Shown in pieces: positions 1-9,084 of a stretch of 64,000 bases of DNA. The stretch lies in assembly GCF_900129215.1 (NCBI RefSeq), contig NZ_FQUQ01000004.1:744001-808000 (forward strand), in the 5' to 3' direction. The notes below the pieces were generated by a model. The model searched no databases, was not told the DNA's origin, and saw only the letters and a program-made list of their open reading frames with translations. Made by a program: the position numbers and the translations under genes. Numbering within the stretch: the stretch's first letter is position 1; every line of letters starts with the position of its first letter. This DNA comes from Pedobacter caeni. GTDB taxonomy: Bacteria > Bacteroidota > Bacteroidia > Sphingobacteriales > Sphingobacteriaceae.

Positions 1-475
1 CCTGTTCGTCATATTTCCCCTCATATCCCTTGAGCGGGCGAACTACATATTGATAAATTTCTCCTAATCCGGTAGATACCGGTGCCATCTGGGGGGAACC
101 TATTCCCTGAGGAATTTCCTGTTGCACCTGTTGCAAGCGTTCGCTGATTTGCTGCCGGGCCCAGTATACATCTGTTTCTTCATCGAAAACGATGGTCACC
201 AGGGACAGTCCAAAACGGGAAAAGCTCCGGATTTGTTTTAAACCTGAAATACTGCTACAGGCCTGTTCTATGGGAAAGGTAATGAGCCTTTCAATATCCG
301 GCGCACCAAGGGAAGGTGAAACGGTAATCACCTGCACCTGATTATCGGTAATATCAGGGAGGGCATCTATGGGGAGTTTTGTCACTTCGTAAGTACCCCA
401 GCCCATCAGGGCGAGCACAAACAAGCCAACAATCAGCTTATTCTTTACAGAAAAGCCAATGATCTTATTTAGCAT
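1..475 (-). CDS. Heavy-metal efflux RND transporter, CusA/CzcA type (N-terminal part)
   Basis: Inner-membrane proton-driven pump that exports Cu/Ag or Co/Zn/Cd through a tripartite CusCBA-like complex. Only the first ~158 residues lie in the window; the gene runs off the left edge. I translated it from the ATG complementary to 473-475. It starts MLNKIIGFSVKNKLIVG, has the first membrane helix at residues ~13-30, then LPIDALPDITDNQVQV, the hallmark opening of the periplasmic porter domain in heavy-metal RND (HME) pumps. The small gene at 573-947 is upstream on the same strand and is a usual partner. The metal cannot be told from this fragment. Family call is firm. Confidence 0.9.
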   Translation of the reverse strand, partial: MLNKIIGFSVKNKLIVGLFVLALMGWGTYEVTKLPIDALPDITDNQVQVITVSPSLGAPDIERLITFPIEQACSSISGLKQIRSFSRFGLSLVTIVFDEETDVYWARQQISERLQQVQQEIPQGIGSPQMAPVSTGLGEIYQYVVRPLKGYEGKYDEQ

Positions 476-572
476 AATTGATTATATTAATGAAACCGAC
501 AATATCATCCCTGTCTGATCAGGAAAAAATCATCCTGCAGGCAATGGGAAAAAGAAAAATAACTGATATTGA

Positions 573-947
573 TTATGCTCTTGGTGGCTTAAAGAAATCT
601 CCCGGTTCGGGATTGGCATGCAGGTATTTATGAAGGCTCCATTTGTGATTTGGGATCAGAAATGAGCTTGCTTTTTGAATGGTAATTTTTCCGGCTGGAA
701 TTGCCAGATGGATGATCGTTGGGCACTCTAACTTCTTAAAGGGCAGCTCCATATCTTCCTTCTGGTCATCATCATCGATGTCCTGACCAAAGTAGTGCAT
801 GGCTAAAAAGTCCAGTACCCCAATCCGCTCATCCAGTTCATGGTGCCTTAAAAAATGAGACACCAGCTTTGGCATTTTAAATACTTCTATGAAAGAGGCG
901 TTTAAAATGAAGATGGGGAATAAGATGAACAAGCAAGCTTTTTTCAC
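573..947 (-). CDS. Small secreted protein of Bacteroidota metal-efflux operons, function unknown
   Basis: 124 residues starting at a GTG (947). The N-terminal ~20 residues are hydrophobic like a signal peptide. The body holds a pattern I recognise from small proteins encoded beside CusA/CzcA pumps in Bacteroidota: PKLVSHFLRHH, then FLAMHYFGQD, then an acidic run and KEDMELPFKK, ending in a PPR motif. It precedes the RND pump by ~100 bases on the same strand, so the two are probably co-transcribed. A periplasmic metal-related role is inferred only from the neighbour. The ATG at 875 is an alternative start but would drop the signal-like segment. Confidence 0.65.
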   Translation of the reverse strand: MKKACLFILFPIFILNASFIEVFKMPKLVSHFLRHHELDERIGVLDFLAMHYFGQDIDDDDQKEDMELPFKKLECPTIIHLAIPAGKITIQKASSFLIPNHKWSLHKYLHANPEPGDFFKPPRA

Positions 948-1001
948 AAGGCAAATATAACCTTAGCTTTTTAAAAAGCAAGGTATGTTTATGTACGGTC
1001 T

Positions 1002-2633
1002 CTATTCCTGGCTATTCCTTTTCAATTGAAACACGGTCATTAATGCCGCATGATCTGAAGGAAACATCACAGGATGATAATCGATTACCCTGGACTCGAT
1101 AGGGTCAAGTCCTTTGCCCTTATAATAGATAAAATCAATCCGGTCTCTCAGGCCATATAAATCCGTTGTTGGGGCTGCTCTTACACCCCAGGTAAGTCCG
1201 GGGTCTGATAAAGGGTTGACATGCATTTTCCGGTAGCTGTCCGTAAATCCTGCTTTTAACATTTCCAGACTCTCTGGCCATTCCACTACCAGTCCCTAAT
1301 GACTGGCCTGAGTTGCTGCGGTCCAGTCGAGGTGAGATCCCATGTTAAAATCACCGCCCATAATTACAGGAAAATGATCGGTGTTTTTCAGAAGAGGGCT
1401 GATCTTTTTCAGAATTTCTTTTATTTCTGCATGTCTGGTAGGTGCCTCCTCCTTTATCAGCTGCTCCGCATTTTTCTTCTCTTGTCTGATGCTTGCATCC
1501 ACATCCGGTAAGTAATTCAGCCAGGTATTCAAATAGATCAGCTTTTTATCCGGCCCCAATTTCAAAGTCACTCCCCCAAAATTAGAAGGATGGAATTCCC
1601 TGATCGTTTCCAGAATCGGATAGCGGCTGATGATGGAAAGGTTAGCGCTGATCAGGTAAAAATAATAACCTAAGGAATCGGCAATGACCGCTCCTGAGCC
1701 ATAGGTTTCCACCAGTCCAACGATATCGGCATTGGTAGATTTGATCGTTTCAATCACACGTTCCAGTCCCACTGCCTGCCCATACCGATGTCCTCCATGC
1801 CAGATGTTCCAGCTGAAAACCTTTAAATGATCAGGGTAGGGTGTTTCTTCTTTTGTCTTGTCTGGAAAGAATTGCAAATATTGTTTTTCCACTTCTGTGG
1901 CCTCCAGGGCCCTGTTCCAGACTTTCAGCTCATCCAAAAAACCGTTAAACGCATTCCATTGGGCATTCGATCCATACTCCCATTTTTCATCAGCACCACC
2001 GATCACCGTGGAAAGCTTGCTTTCAAAGCCAGCAAGCCCTGGCGTATTATAAATTGCCACATTCTTTCCGTCCAGGTACATCCAGACTTCATGCTGATCC
2101 CGTTTGACGGTAAAAACAATCTGATGCCAGTTACCGTCATTGATCCGCTGCCTTTCGGCGGTAGGCTTGTAGTCCTGGCGCTGCTTACCATCATTTAGGG
2201 AGAGTGCCCAGGCTCCGTTTTCCTGCGTATAAATCTGCCAGCCAATGGTGGAGAAGTCGTCCGCAATTTTATTTCCCATCACCGGCCCTCCCATCCTTGC
2301 ATTAACCAGGGTTTTTACCCAAATCTGGACAGAGAATGAGGTCTTTTCGCTGAATTCAGGCAAGGTTCCTTTGTTCAGTTTAACAGGTCTTCGCAAAATT
2401 GCATTTGCAGAAAGGTCCAGTGCTCTTCCACTCAAGCCTTTAGCATACTGTGATTGTTGCAAATCAACGGCATAATAGGCACTGTCTTTGGGCGTGATGT
2501 GTTCTTTAAATCCAAACTGATCAAAGTTCAGCTGATACACCGGTTCCTGTGCATTTACAGGATTCTGCCCAAACATTAAGGCTAAAATCAGCACCAGATT
2601 TACCCTCATTTTTTGCTTCATTATGCGTTTCAT
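1002..2633 (-). pseudogene. Secreted LamG + endonuclease/exonuclease/phosphatase (EEP) protein interrupted by an in-frame TAG
   Basis: A 543-residue reading frame broken by a single amber codon at 1296-1298. The upstream 445-codon part and the downstream 94-codon part are in the same frame and join without any indel. Order: signal peptide (1-28), a concanavalin-like LamG domain (~60-255, with WVKT and DGNWHQIVFTV strands), then an EEP domain with SWNIWHGG, the GLVET glutamate and GGDFNMG. The remaining catalytic elements, RDRIDFIYY and PSDHAA, lie after the stop, so the truncated product should be inactive. The EEP superfamily includes nucleases, phosphodiesterases and bacterial sphingomyelinases. 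It is the last gene of the phosphonate unit, 43 bases after the phosphatase-like gene. Recent nonsense mutation, sequencing error or rare readthrough are all possible. Confidence 0.8.
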
Positions 2634-2676
2634 TATTTCCGTATCCTTATCTGATGATTTCAGTATGCTTTCAATT

Positions 2677-3762
2677 TTATTTCAATATACTTTCAATTTC
2701 TGCACCAATCGGATTCGCAGAACTGAATTCAAATCCCAATAGTCCGACCATTGTTTTTGCCAGTTGGTCCTGGTAAATCTGCCCCTCAGTTTTCAACTCA
2801 CCCAAAGGTTTGATTCCAGGTCCCATTGCAATCAGCCAGGTATCATTGGCGTGTGGAATCCTTGCTCCATGGCTGGTCCATTGAGTTCCTTCTCCCCTGC
2901 CATGATCCGGCATGATCATTAAAGTAGTTTTCCCTTTGTAAAAGGGGTCGTTTTGCAGGTCATTCCATAAGCTGGCAATCATGGCATCAATATTTCTTGT
3001 GGCATCCAGATAGAAATCATATTTATCTTCATGACCATACTCATCAGTATCCGCAAGATCCAGGTAAAGTACTTTAGGATGTCTGGCCTTAAGATAAGAT
3101 TTCGCAAGGGCATAAGTTGTGGCATCCAGACGTTCCTCGTTGCCCCATATCTGAGGTTCATAATGCTGGATTTCATTGGCCAGTTTTTCTCCTTCACTGA
3201 GATTTTTTGCGATGATGTTCTCGCCCGGGATGTTCACCAGCAAGCCATTTCTATTCCTGTTGATGATCCTGCCAACCGCAGCCCAGGAAGCAAAACTAAC
3301 CACTTTACCCTTATACCCTTTCTGCTGATCCAGAAATTCCAGGATATTGAGGATCTCATTGTCCGGGTGCCCGTTAGACTTCACTTTAGGATCGGCATAG
3401 CCTGTCAGGTTTTCACTGCGGCCGGGGTAAGAGATCCAGTAAGGATTTTTAACATTTACCTTGTTTCCAAGATCCCGGTTCCCATAGATCTGTCCCTTCT
3501 TTACAATGGTGGTCCACAGGAAGGGCATCAAGCTGATTCTGCGTTGCTGTACGTCCTCAGACCAATACTTTTTAAACCGTTCTGCGGAATCCTGCGAATT
3601 GAATTTTTTATGGAGCAGCAGTTCTTTTTCTGCTCCCTTGAAGACCTCTCCCCACCTCAATCCATCTATAGAGATGATGATCAGGTTTCCATCGTTGGTT
3701 TTAGATTGTGCAAAAGCTCCTTGTACTGAGATCAGCGATAGGAAGAATAGTATATATTTCAT
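2677..3762 (-). CDS. Secreted alkaline-phosphatase-superfamily phosphohydrolase
   Basis: 361 residues with a clear signal peptide (1-18, cut after AFA). The metal-site and nucleophile set of the alkaline phosphatase/phosphodiesterase superfamily is complete: D33 in SIDG, candidate nucleophile S116 in SYPGRSE, D240 and H244 in DTDEYGH, D286-H287 in MPDHG and H298 in TSHG. Homologues carry labels such as phosphoglyceromutase, but export points to a periplasmic or surface phosphomono- or diesterase. It lies 68 bases after the MFS carrier and 43 before the EEP gene. In this operon it could free aminophosphonates from esters such as phosphonolipid head groups; that is inference. PhnA in the same unit belongs to the same superfamily but is cytoplasmic and distinct. 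Confidence 0.75.
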   Translation of the reverse strand: MKYILFFLSLISVQGAFAQSKTNDGNLIIISIDGLRWGEVFKGAEKELLLHKKFNSQDSAERFKKYWSEDVQQRRISLMPFLWTTIVKKGQIYGNRDLGNKVNVKNPYWISYPGRSENLTGYADPKVKSNGHPDNEILNILEFLDQQKGYKGKVVSFASWAAVGRIINRNRNGLLVNIPGENIIAKNLSEGEKLANEIQHYEPQIWGNEERLDATTYALAKSYLKARHPKVLYLDLADTDEYGHEDKYDFYLDATRNIDAMIASLWNDLQNDPFYKGKTTLMIMPDHGRGEGTQWTSHGARIPHANDTWLIAMGPGIKPLGELKTEGQIYQDQLAKTMVGLLGFEFSSANPIGAEIESILK

Positions 3763-3830
3763 CTGTGTATTTTTTATGTTTTTAATTGTTTGATGGAACC
3801 TACGATGGTGATCCCGGATTCATCTCTCTT

Positions 3831-5141
3831 TTATTTATTTAATGGCATCCGGTCTAATATTCCGGTAATCGGTCCTTTTACGCCAATCTTACGGTTAAAA
3901 AAAAGTGCAGATAAAATCAGGAGTATCAGACAGATGACGGTGAGCAGGTAGCTGAATTGCATCAATACCTTTGCCCAGCTTAAATCCTTCATAAAAAACT
4001 CTTTATAAAGTAGTAAGCCAACACTCCCCAGATATCCGGCAGAATCACACATGTATACAAAGAAACCCGCATTGGCTTTGATTTTAAATAAGGCAATCAT
4101 CCTTTCAAATAAAACCACCTGTATGGGGGTATACGCTAAAAACAAGCCCATTCCAACCAGCAGCATCCACCAAAACGGACTCAATACATGAAGGTGAAAC
4201 AGTAAGGTACTTCCACCGCTGATCAATAAGCCCAGGGCCACCAGATACTGCGTTCCCCAAAAGCCTTTGATGTTATTACGAATCAGCGACAGGCAACCTA
4301 TGGCAATCAGGACGATCACTCCTGTAATTGCTTCTGTGAGCGAAAAGACAGTTTTATCCCAATGTGGCGCAATTTCATTCCAGATTTCTACAGAGAAATT
4401 ATCCCGGAAATCCCTCATCGTGGTGAGCATCGTATAAATCAACCCGATTCCAAGTATCGCCGGGCCATATTCTTTTAAAGCCAGGCGTTTATCAGCAGCC
4501 GTCATGGGCAGACGTTCTACCCTCAATAGCTTATCGGTATCATCAGGCTCAGGAATGACAGAGAGCATCCAGACAAACAGGAGGAAAGCGGGTAAAAAGA
4601 GCAGGCCCATAACACAAGGCATCCAGAATTCGCTGATAAAAGGAAGCCATTCATGCACCATAAAGTAAATGGTCTTAATGATTCCTGATGATACGATGAG
4701 GCTGATGCTCATGCCCATTGCCAGCATCTCTGTAAACCGTCTTCCTTCGAGGTAACTGAATATAATTCCCCAGACCATTCCTAAAGGCAAACCATTCAGA
4801 AACAGAAAGACAAAATTATAAGGATAAGGAACCAGGCCAAAGAGCAGCAGTGATACTTCTGCGAAGAGGATCAGGCAGATGATGAGCTTCTTTCTTCCCG
4901 AAGCTTTGAGTTCTGAGATCACCTTGATTCCCATAAATTTAGACACCATGTACCCAAATACCTGGGCAATGATCAACACTGCTTTATAATCCAGGTCCCA
5001 AAGGCTCATTCCGGAATAAGTACCACTGGTAAAGGGTTTTCTAAAAGCATACATACAGAAATAGGTCCCAAAGGCAGCAATCATGCACCAGATCACAAAG
5101 AATACTTTGGAATGGCTCAGTAAATGTTTAAGTCTGTTCAT
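3831..5141 (-). CDS. MFS transporter, DUF5690-like, candidate phosphonate importer
   Basis: 436 residues with about twelve hydrophobic segments and no cleavable signal, so an inner-membrane carrier of the major facilitator fold. The start (FGTYFCMYAFRKPF) resembles the first helix of organophosphate:phosphate antiporters such as GlpT and UhpT, which also carry a YAFRK-like motif. I assign it to DUF5690 from memory of Bacteroidota proteins next to TIGR03364 oxidoreductases; a Pfam search would settle this. It sits between the oxidase (13 bases) and the secreted phosphatase (68 bases). Import of an aminophosphonate is the obvious role in this operon, as no PhnCDE ABC transporter is present. Substrate is inferred. 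Confidence 0.7.
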   Translation of the reverse strand: MNRLKHLLSHSKVFFVIWCMIAAFGTYFCMYAFRKPFTSGTYSGMSLWDLDYKAVLIIAQVFGYMVSKFMGIKVISELKASGRKKLIICLILFAEVSLLLFGLVPYPYNFVFLFLNGLPLGMVWGIIFSYLEGRRFTEMLAMGMSISLIVSSGIIKTIYFMVHEWLPFISEFWMPCVMGLLFLPAFLLFVWMLSVIPEPDDTDKLLRVERLPMTAADKRLALKEYGPAILGIGLIYTMLTTMRDFRDNFSVEIWNEIAPHWDKTVFSLTEAITGVIVLIAIGCLSLIRNNIKGFWGTQYLVALGLLISGGSTLLFHLHVLSPFWWMLLVGMGLFLAYTPIQVVLFERMIALFKIKANAGFFVYMCDSAGYLGSVGLLLYKEFFMKDLSWAKVLMQFSYLLTVICLILLILSALFFNRKIGVKGPITGILDRMPLNK

Positions 5142-5154
5142 CCTGATGGTTTAT

Positions 5155-6387
5155 CTATCCACTTACTTTTGTTGATCTTGCACGGGCACATCTTTCAAGC
5201 CATTCCGGACTGAAAGGGTCAACCTCCCCGAATCGCTGAAGGTCAAAGGCAGAGAAGTCATAAGGGTTCTCCTTACCCGCTGCCAGCTCGGCAAAGGCAA
5301 GTCCTACTCCTCCACTTACGGAAATTCCTGCGCCCACACATCCCGTAGCCATCAGCAGATGATTTACTCCCGGAGCTATGCCCATAGACAGGTTGTTATC
5401 CGGGGTATATCCTGAAAAACCAGCAACATAATACTTCATTCCGATATCGTAAACTTTAGGAAAGAAACGCGCCAGCCGGTCGATCACTTCTGACAGGTCC
5501 TGAACGCCTTTGTCAGGGCTGAAAGAAAAGTCATTGACATCTGAGGGGATGACATCCGCAGAGACACTTAAAGAGTTCCGTTCTCTGATTCCGAAAAGCA
5601 GACTCCCCCCTTCCGGACGGGCATAGGCCTGTGCATCCGGCAGCAATACGATGGGTGAGTTGACCGGGAAAATGGCATTCTTTTCTGTGATCCAATACTG
5701 GCTTCTGGTAGGTGCCATCGGCAAACTGACGCCTGCCTCACGTGCAAATTTTGGTGCCCATGCACCAGAAGCGACGATGGTTGTTCCTGCGATGATGTCC
5801 CCTTCTTTGGTATGAACACCAAGGACATCATTTCCCTCCATGATCAGGTTTGTAGCTTCCAGTCCCTGAATAAATTCTGCGCCCTGTAGTTTCGCACATC
5901 TGGAAAAAAAGGTTCCCAGCAGGTAAGGATCACAATAAGCTTCATCAGGCATATAACCAATGCTCAGGGCTTCATCTGTCTTTAGCCATGGCGACATCTG
6001 ATGTGCTTCTTCCGGAGAAATATAATGAGCGGCCTGATTAAATTCTTCAGCAATGGCCATCAATTCTTTCAGTTCAGCCAATCTTGCTTCGGAGGCGGCC
6101 AGGTGAATTACCCCACAAAACTTCATATCCATAGATTCACCAAGGATTTTCTCCATTTCGGCAACCACCTGATACGTTTCGAGAGACAGCGGGATAAAAG
6201 ATTTTTTAGCTCTGATTTTGGTCACCAATGCTGCAGCATGGCTTGTTGCAGCGTTACAAAGTTCGTTCCGGTCAAGAACGATAATTTTTTGTCCGGGATT
6301 ATTCCGGGTATAGTAGTAGGCAATGGCACAACCAAAGACACCCCCTCCAATGATGACCACATCGGCCTTCTTAAATTGTTTGTTCAT
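5155..6387 (-). CDS. FAD-dependent oxidoreductase of the D-amino-acid/sarcosine oxidase (DAO) family
   Basis: 410 residues, soluble. The FAD-binding Rossmann motif VVIIGGGVFG is at residues ~10-19, followed by an ILDR-like acidic strand end and an ATSHAAALVT segment typical of DAO-family (PF01266) enzymes. The C-terminal FAD loop GCVGAGISVSGGVG is present. Such enzymes oxidise primary or N-methylated amines to imines that hydrolyse to aldehydes, giving H2O2 or passing electrons on. FAD oxidases in phosphonate clusters are known that turn 2-aminoethylphosphonate or its N-methyl forms into phosphonoacetaldehyde. As it is followed by PhnY and PhnA functions in the operon, that is its most likely job; the exact amine is not decided by sequence. 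Confidence 0.8.
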   Translation of the reverse strand: MNKQFKKADVVIIGGGVFGCAIAYYYTRNNPGQKIIVLDRNELCNAATSHAAALVTKIRAKKSFIPLSLETYQVVAEMEKILGESMDMKFCGVIHLAASEARLAELKELMAIAEEFNQAAHYISPEEAHQMSPWLKTDEALSIGYMPDEAYCDPYLLGTFFSRCAKLQGAEFIQGLEATNLIMEGNDVLGVHTKEGDIIAGTTIVASGAWAPKFAREAGVSLPMAPTRSQYWITEKNAIFPVNSPIVLLPDAQAYARPEGGSLLFGIRERNSLSVSADVIPSDVNDFSFSPDKGVQDLSEVIDRLARFFPKVYDIGMKYYVAGFSGYTPDNNLSMGIAPGVNHLLMATGCVGAGISVSGGVGLAFAELAAGKENPYDFSAFDLQRFGEVDPFSPEWLERCARARSTKVSG

Positions 6388-6417
6388 ACTCAGTTTGGTT
6401 AGTAAAGGTCTTGTTGG

Positions 6418-7578
6418 TTAATGGTATATTTTTTTAATGCTGGCTTCGGCATAACCTGCCGCGGAGGTCATACCCTTTCCGCCTATTGCCGTTCGGATGT
6501 GTATCCTCTCGTCGATATCATATTCTACAATTGGTTTAGTCTTATGCTGCGGGTAAAAACCTGCCCAGCTTTCCGAAATTTTATGAACATCAAAATTCAC
6601 GATGCGCTGTGCTTCATTGATCATGAGTTGATTCAGTTGATGGTTGATTTTGAAGCCAAGATCATCGGTATGGTTAACCTCAGCATATTCATGAGAATCC
6701 CCGATAATAATGGATCCGTCTATCCCCTTTTTAAACAGAATATGGATGCCCCATTTTCTCAGTTCTTCCTGATCTGCCGGATTGCTCAGTTTTTTAAAGG
6801 AAAGGCATTCCTGAAAAGATTCATACCTTCTGATGGATAAGCCGGTAAGGATATTTCCTTCGAGCTTCACTTCCGGCATAGGGATGGTTTTCATCATCTG
6901 AAGTTTACAAAGGCTGATGCCACTTTCCTTAAACAGGTCGGCAAAAAGCAGTTTAAATTCTCCTCCATTGCAGATCACTACTTTTTCTGCCTGCATGGTT
7001 TCCCCGGCAGCGCTAACCATGATTACCCGATCACCGGAAACCTGACATTCCACCACAGCAGTGGCAGGTTTGTAGCTGAGATTCGGATATTTCCGGGTCG
7101 CCCAGGAAATCACACGGTGAATCATCTGGTCTGGCTCCACACTAACTTCCTGTGGAAAGAATAGTCCGCCTTTGCAATATTCCTTTTTCAGGGAAGGATA
7201 TTTAGCCAGGCAGTCTGTAGCTGACAACAATAAGGATGGATAATCTGCTTCATCCATTTTTGTTTTCAGCTCCAGAATCAGTTGTAATTCTTCCTGATCT
7301 GATGGGATATAAAGTGTTCCGTTATTACGGACACTGATGTCAGACTCCTGCTGAATTTCCTTATAAAGCTCAGTGGCTCGTAAAGCGTAGGGAAACCAAT
7401 CGGAAGCCATCCCCGAAGGCACAACCTGACCAAAATTTCTGACCGTAGCATTCACAGGATACTGATCTTTTTCAGTCAGCAGCACCTTTTTCCCCATACG
7501 GGCAGCATGTATTGCGTGAAAGGTCCCGAGCACGCCGGAGCCTACCACTATTAAATCATACATTGGTGTTTTCATCAT
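6418..7578 (-). CDS. FAD-dependent oxidoreductase, TIGR03364 type, phosphonate-associated
   Basis: 386 residues beginning with the dinucleotide-binding motif LIVVGSGVLGTFHA (~9-22). The family TIGR03364, a DAO-fold clade repeatedly found in phosphonate clusters, is recognised from this start, the TVRNFGQVVPSG segment and the C-terminal GGKGMTSAAGYAE loop. Members are expected to oxidise aminophosphonates to the aldehyde. The gene is 4 bases after phnY and 30 before the second FAD enzyme, so all three are probably translated as one block. Having two different FAD oxidases and no PhnW transaminase suggests deamination is oxidative here and that the two cover different N-substitution states; the split of substrates is inference. 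Confidence 0.85.
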   Translation of the reverse strand: MMKTPMYDLIVVGSGVLGTFHAIHAARMGKKVLLTEKDQYPVNATVRNFGQVVPSGMASDWFPYALRATELYKEIQQESDISVRNNGTLYIPSDQEELQLILELKTKMDEADYPSLLLSATDCLAKYPSLKKEYCKGGLFFPQEVSVEPDQMIHRVISWATRKYPNLSYKPATAVVECQVSGDRVIMVSAAGETMQAEKVVICNGGEFKLLFADLFKESGISLCKLQMMKTIPMPEVKLEGNILTGLSIRRYESFQECLSFKKLSNPADQEELRKWGIHILFKKGIDGSIIIGDSHEYAEVNHTDDLGFKINHQLNQLMINEAQRIVNFDVHKISESWAGFYPQHKTKPIVEYDIDERIHIRTAIGGKGMTSAAGYAEASIKKIYH

Positions 7579-7582
7579 CTTT

Positions 7583-9028
7583 TTACCAGGGCATAGAAAA
7601 TGTTTTCACATAGGAGAAGCATTTGATCGCTTCCACCACTCCTTCTTTGATGCCAAGTCCTGAATCTTTGATTCCGCCAAATGGAGAATTTTCTATCCGG
7701 TAACCAGGCACTTCATTAATGTTTACTGTTCCTACTTTCAGTTCTTTCACAAAACGGATGGCATGGTCCATATTATTGGTCACCACACCTGATGACAGTC
7801 CGAAAGCAGTGGAATTAGATAAAGCAATCGCATCGTCAATATCACTGAAAGTCAGGATTGGAGCTAAAGGTCCAAAGGACTCCTGAACTACCATCTGTGT
7901 AGTTCTTGGCACATCGACAATGACTGTTGGCTCCAGTAATGCACCATTCCGTTTGCCACCAAACAGGACTTTTGCCCCTTCAGCAACGGCTTTGGCTACC
8001 ACCTCTTCCAGATAAATGGCCGAAGCTTCGTCGATCACTGTCCCCACCCTGGTTTCAGGGTCTGCGGGATCTCCGCAGAGGTATTCTTTTGTTTTTTCTA
8101 CAAAACGTTTTGTAAATGTTTCGGCAATGCTTTCCTGAACCAGGATTCGCTTCACTGCTGTGCAGCGCTGACCGGAATTGCGATAGGCGCCTTCCGCTGC
8201 GAGGGTAACTGCAAGTTCAAGATCTGCATCCTCCAGGATGATCAGGGGATCATTGCCACCCAGTTCCAGGATTACTTTTTTATAACCTGCGGTAGCTGCG
8301 ATTCTTTTTCCTACAGCAACACTTCCTGTAAAGGATATCAGATCTACTTCCGGTGCCTGAACCAGTACTTCGGCTACTTCTTTTGTTTCTCCAAGCAATA
8401 CACTCAGCATGTATTCCGGCAAACCTGCTTCGTATAACAATTCCACAAACCGGATCGCCGTTAAAGGTGTTTTTTCGGAAGGTTTTAAGATCACCGGAGT
8501 TCCGGCAGCTAAAGCCGGAGCTATTTTATGTGCCACCTGGTTTAGCGGATGATTAAAGGGGGTAATGGCCACTGCAAGTTTTAAAGGCTCACGGAGCGTG
8601 AATATCTTACGTTGTTTTCCATTCGGGGAGATGTCGCAGGAGTAAATTTGTCCATCATCTTTCAGGCATTCTATGGATGCAAATAACAATACATCATGTG
8701 CTCTTCCGATTTCATAATGGGCTTCCCTGATACACAAGCCCGATTCCGCAGTAATCAGTTGGGCAAAAGCCTCCTTTCTTTGCAACAGTAATACCCTTGC
8801 ACCATCCAGAATGCGATACCTTTCATAGCGGCTCAAGACCACTCCGCCCCTTAAAGCAGTAGTGATTGCATTCCGCGTGTCTGACTCGCCGGCCATTTCG
8901 ACTGTGCCGACCAACCGTCCGTCATATGGGCTATGTACCGCCAGTTGCTTTTGGGAAGAAACCGGTTTGGCCGCAACAAGGGAGGCTAACTTAATTATAT
9001 TTTCAGTGGCAGTTAATTCTTCTTTCAT
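7583..9028 (-). CDS. phnY: Phosphonoacetaldehyde dehydrogenase (aldehyde dehydrogenase family)
   Basis: 481 residues, full length for an NAD(P)-dependent aldehyde dehydrogenase. Catalytic residues are visible: N159 in TPFNHPLN, E255 in LELGGND and nucleophile C289 in NSGQRCTAVKR. The enzyme oxidises phosphonoacetaldehyde to phosphonoacetate in the PhnWYA route. The specific name rests on synteny, as phnA follows directly upstream in the operon and two phosphonate-type amine oxidases follow downstream, and on general similarity to the PhnY clade; sequence alone would only give ALDH. Spacing is 56 bases from phnA and 4 bases to the TIGR03364 gene. Cytoplasmic, no signal. Confidence 0.85.
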   Translation of the reverse strand: MKEELTATENIIKLASLVAAKPVSSQKQLAVHSPYDGRLVGTVEMAGESDTRNAITTALRGGVVLSRYERYRILDGARVLLLQRKEAFAQLITAESGLCIREAHYEIGRAHDVLLFASIECLKDDGQIYSCDISPNGKQRKIFTLREPLKLAVAITPFNHPLNQVAHKIAPALAAGTPVILKPSEKTPLTAIRFVELLYEAGLPEYMLSVLLGETKEVAEVLVQAPEVDLISFTGSVAVGKRIAATAGYKKVILELGGNDPLIILEDADLELAVTLAAEGAYRNSGQRCTAVKRILVQESIAETFTKRFVEKTKEYLCGDPADPETRVGTVIDEASAIYLEEVVAKAVAEGAKVLFGGKRNGALLEPTVIVDVPRTTQMVVQESFGPLAPILTFSDIDDAIALSNSTAFGLSSGVVTNNMDHAIRFVKELKVGTVNINEVPGYRIENSPFGGIKDSGLGIKEGVVEAIKCFSYVKTFSMPW

Positions 9029-9084
9029 GTGCTTAATTTAAAAATGTATTACAGCCCACCCTGCAATTTGTATCCGCTAAAAAA

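Noticed and set aside
1002..1286. Separate small gene starting MEWPESLEM
   Set aside because: In frame with the upstream EEP reading frame, without its own start context, and carries only the C-terminal catalytic part; it is the tail of the interrupted gene.
3031..3729. Long plus-strand frame (232 codons) opposite the secreted phosphatase gene
   Set aside because: The minus-strand gene has a signal peptide and a full set of superfamily catalytic residues; the plus-strand frame has no domain, odd composition and is a shadow.
2677..3762. The secreted phosphatase as a second phosphonoacetate hydrolase
   Set aside because: It shares the superfamily metal site but has a serine-type nucleophile motif SYPGRSE and a signal peptide, unlike the cytoplasmic PhnA at 9085.
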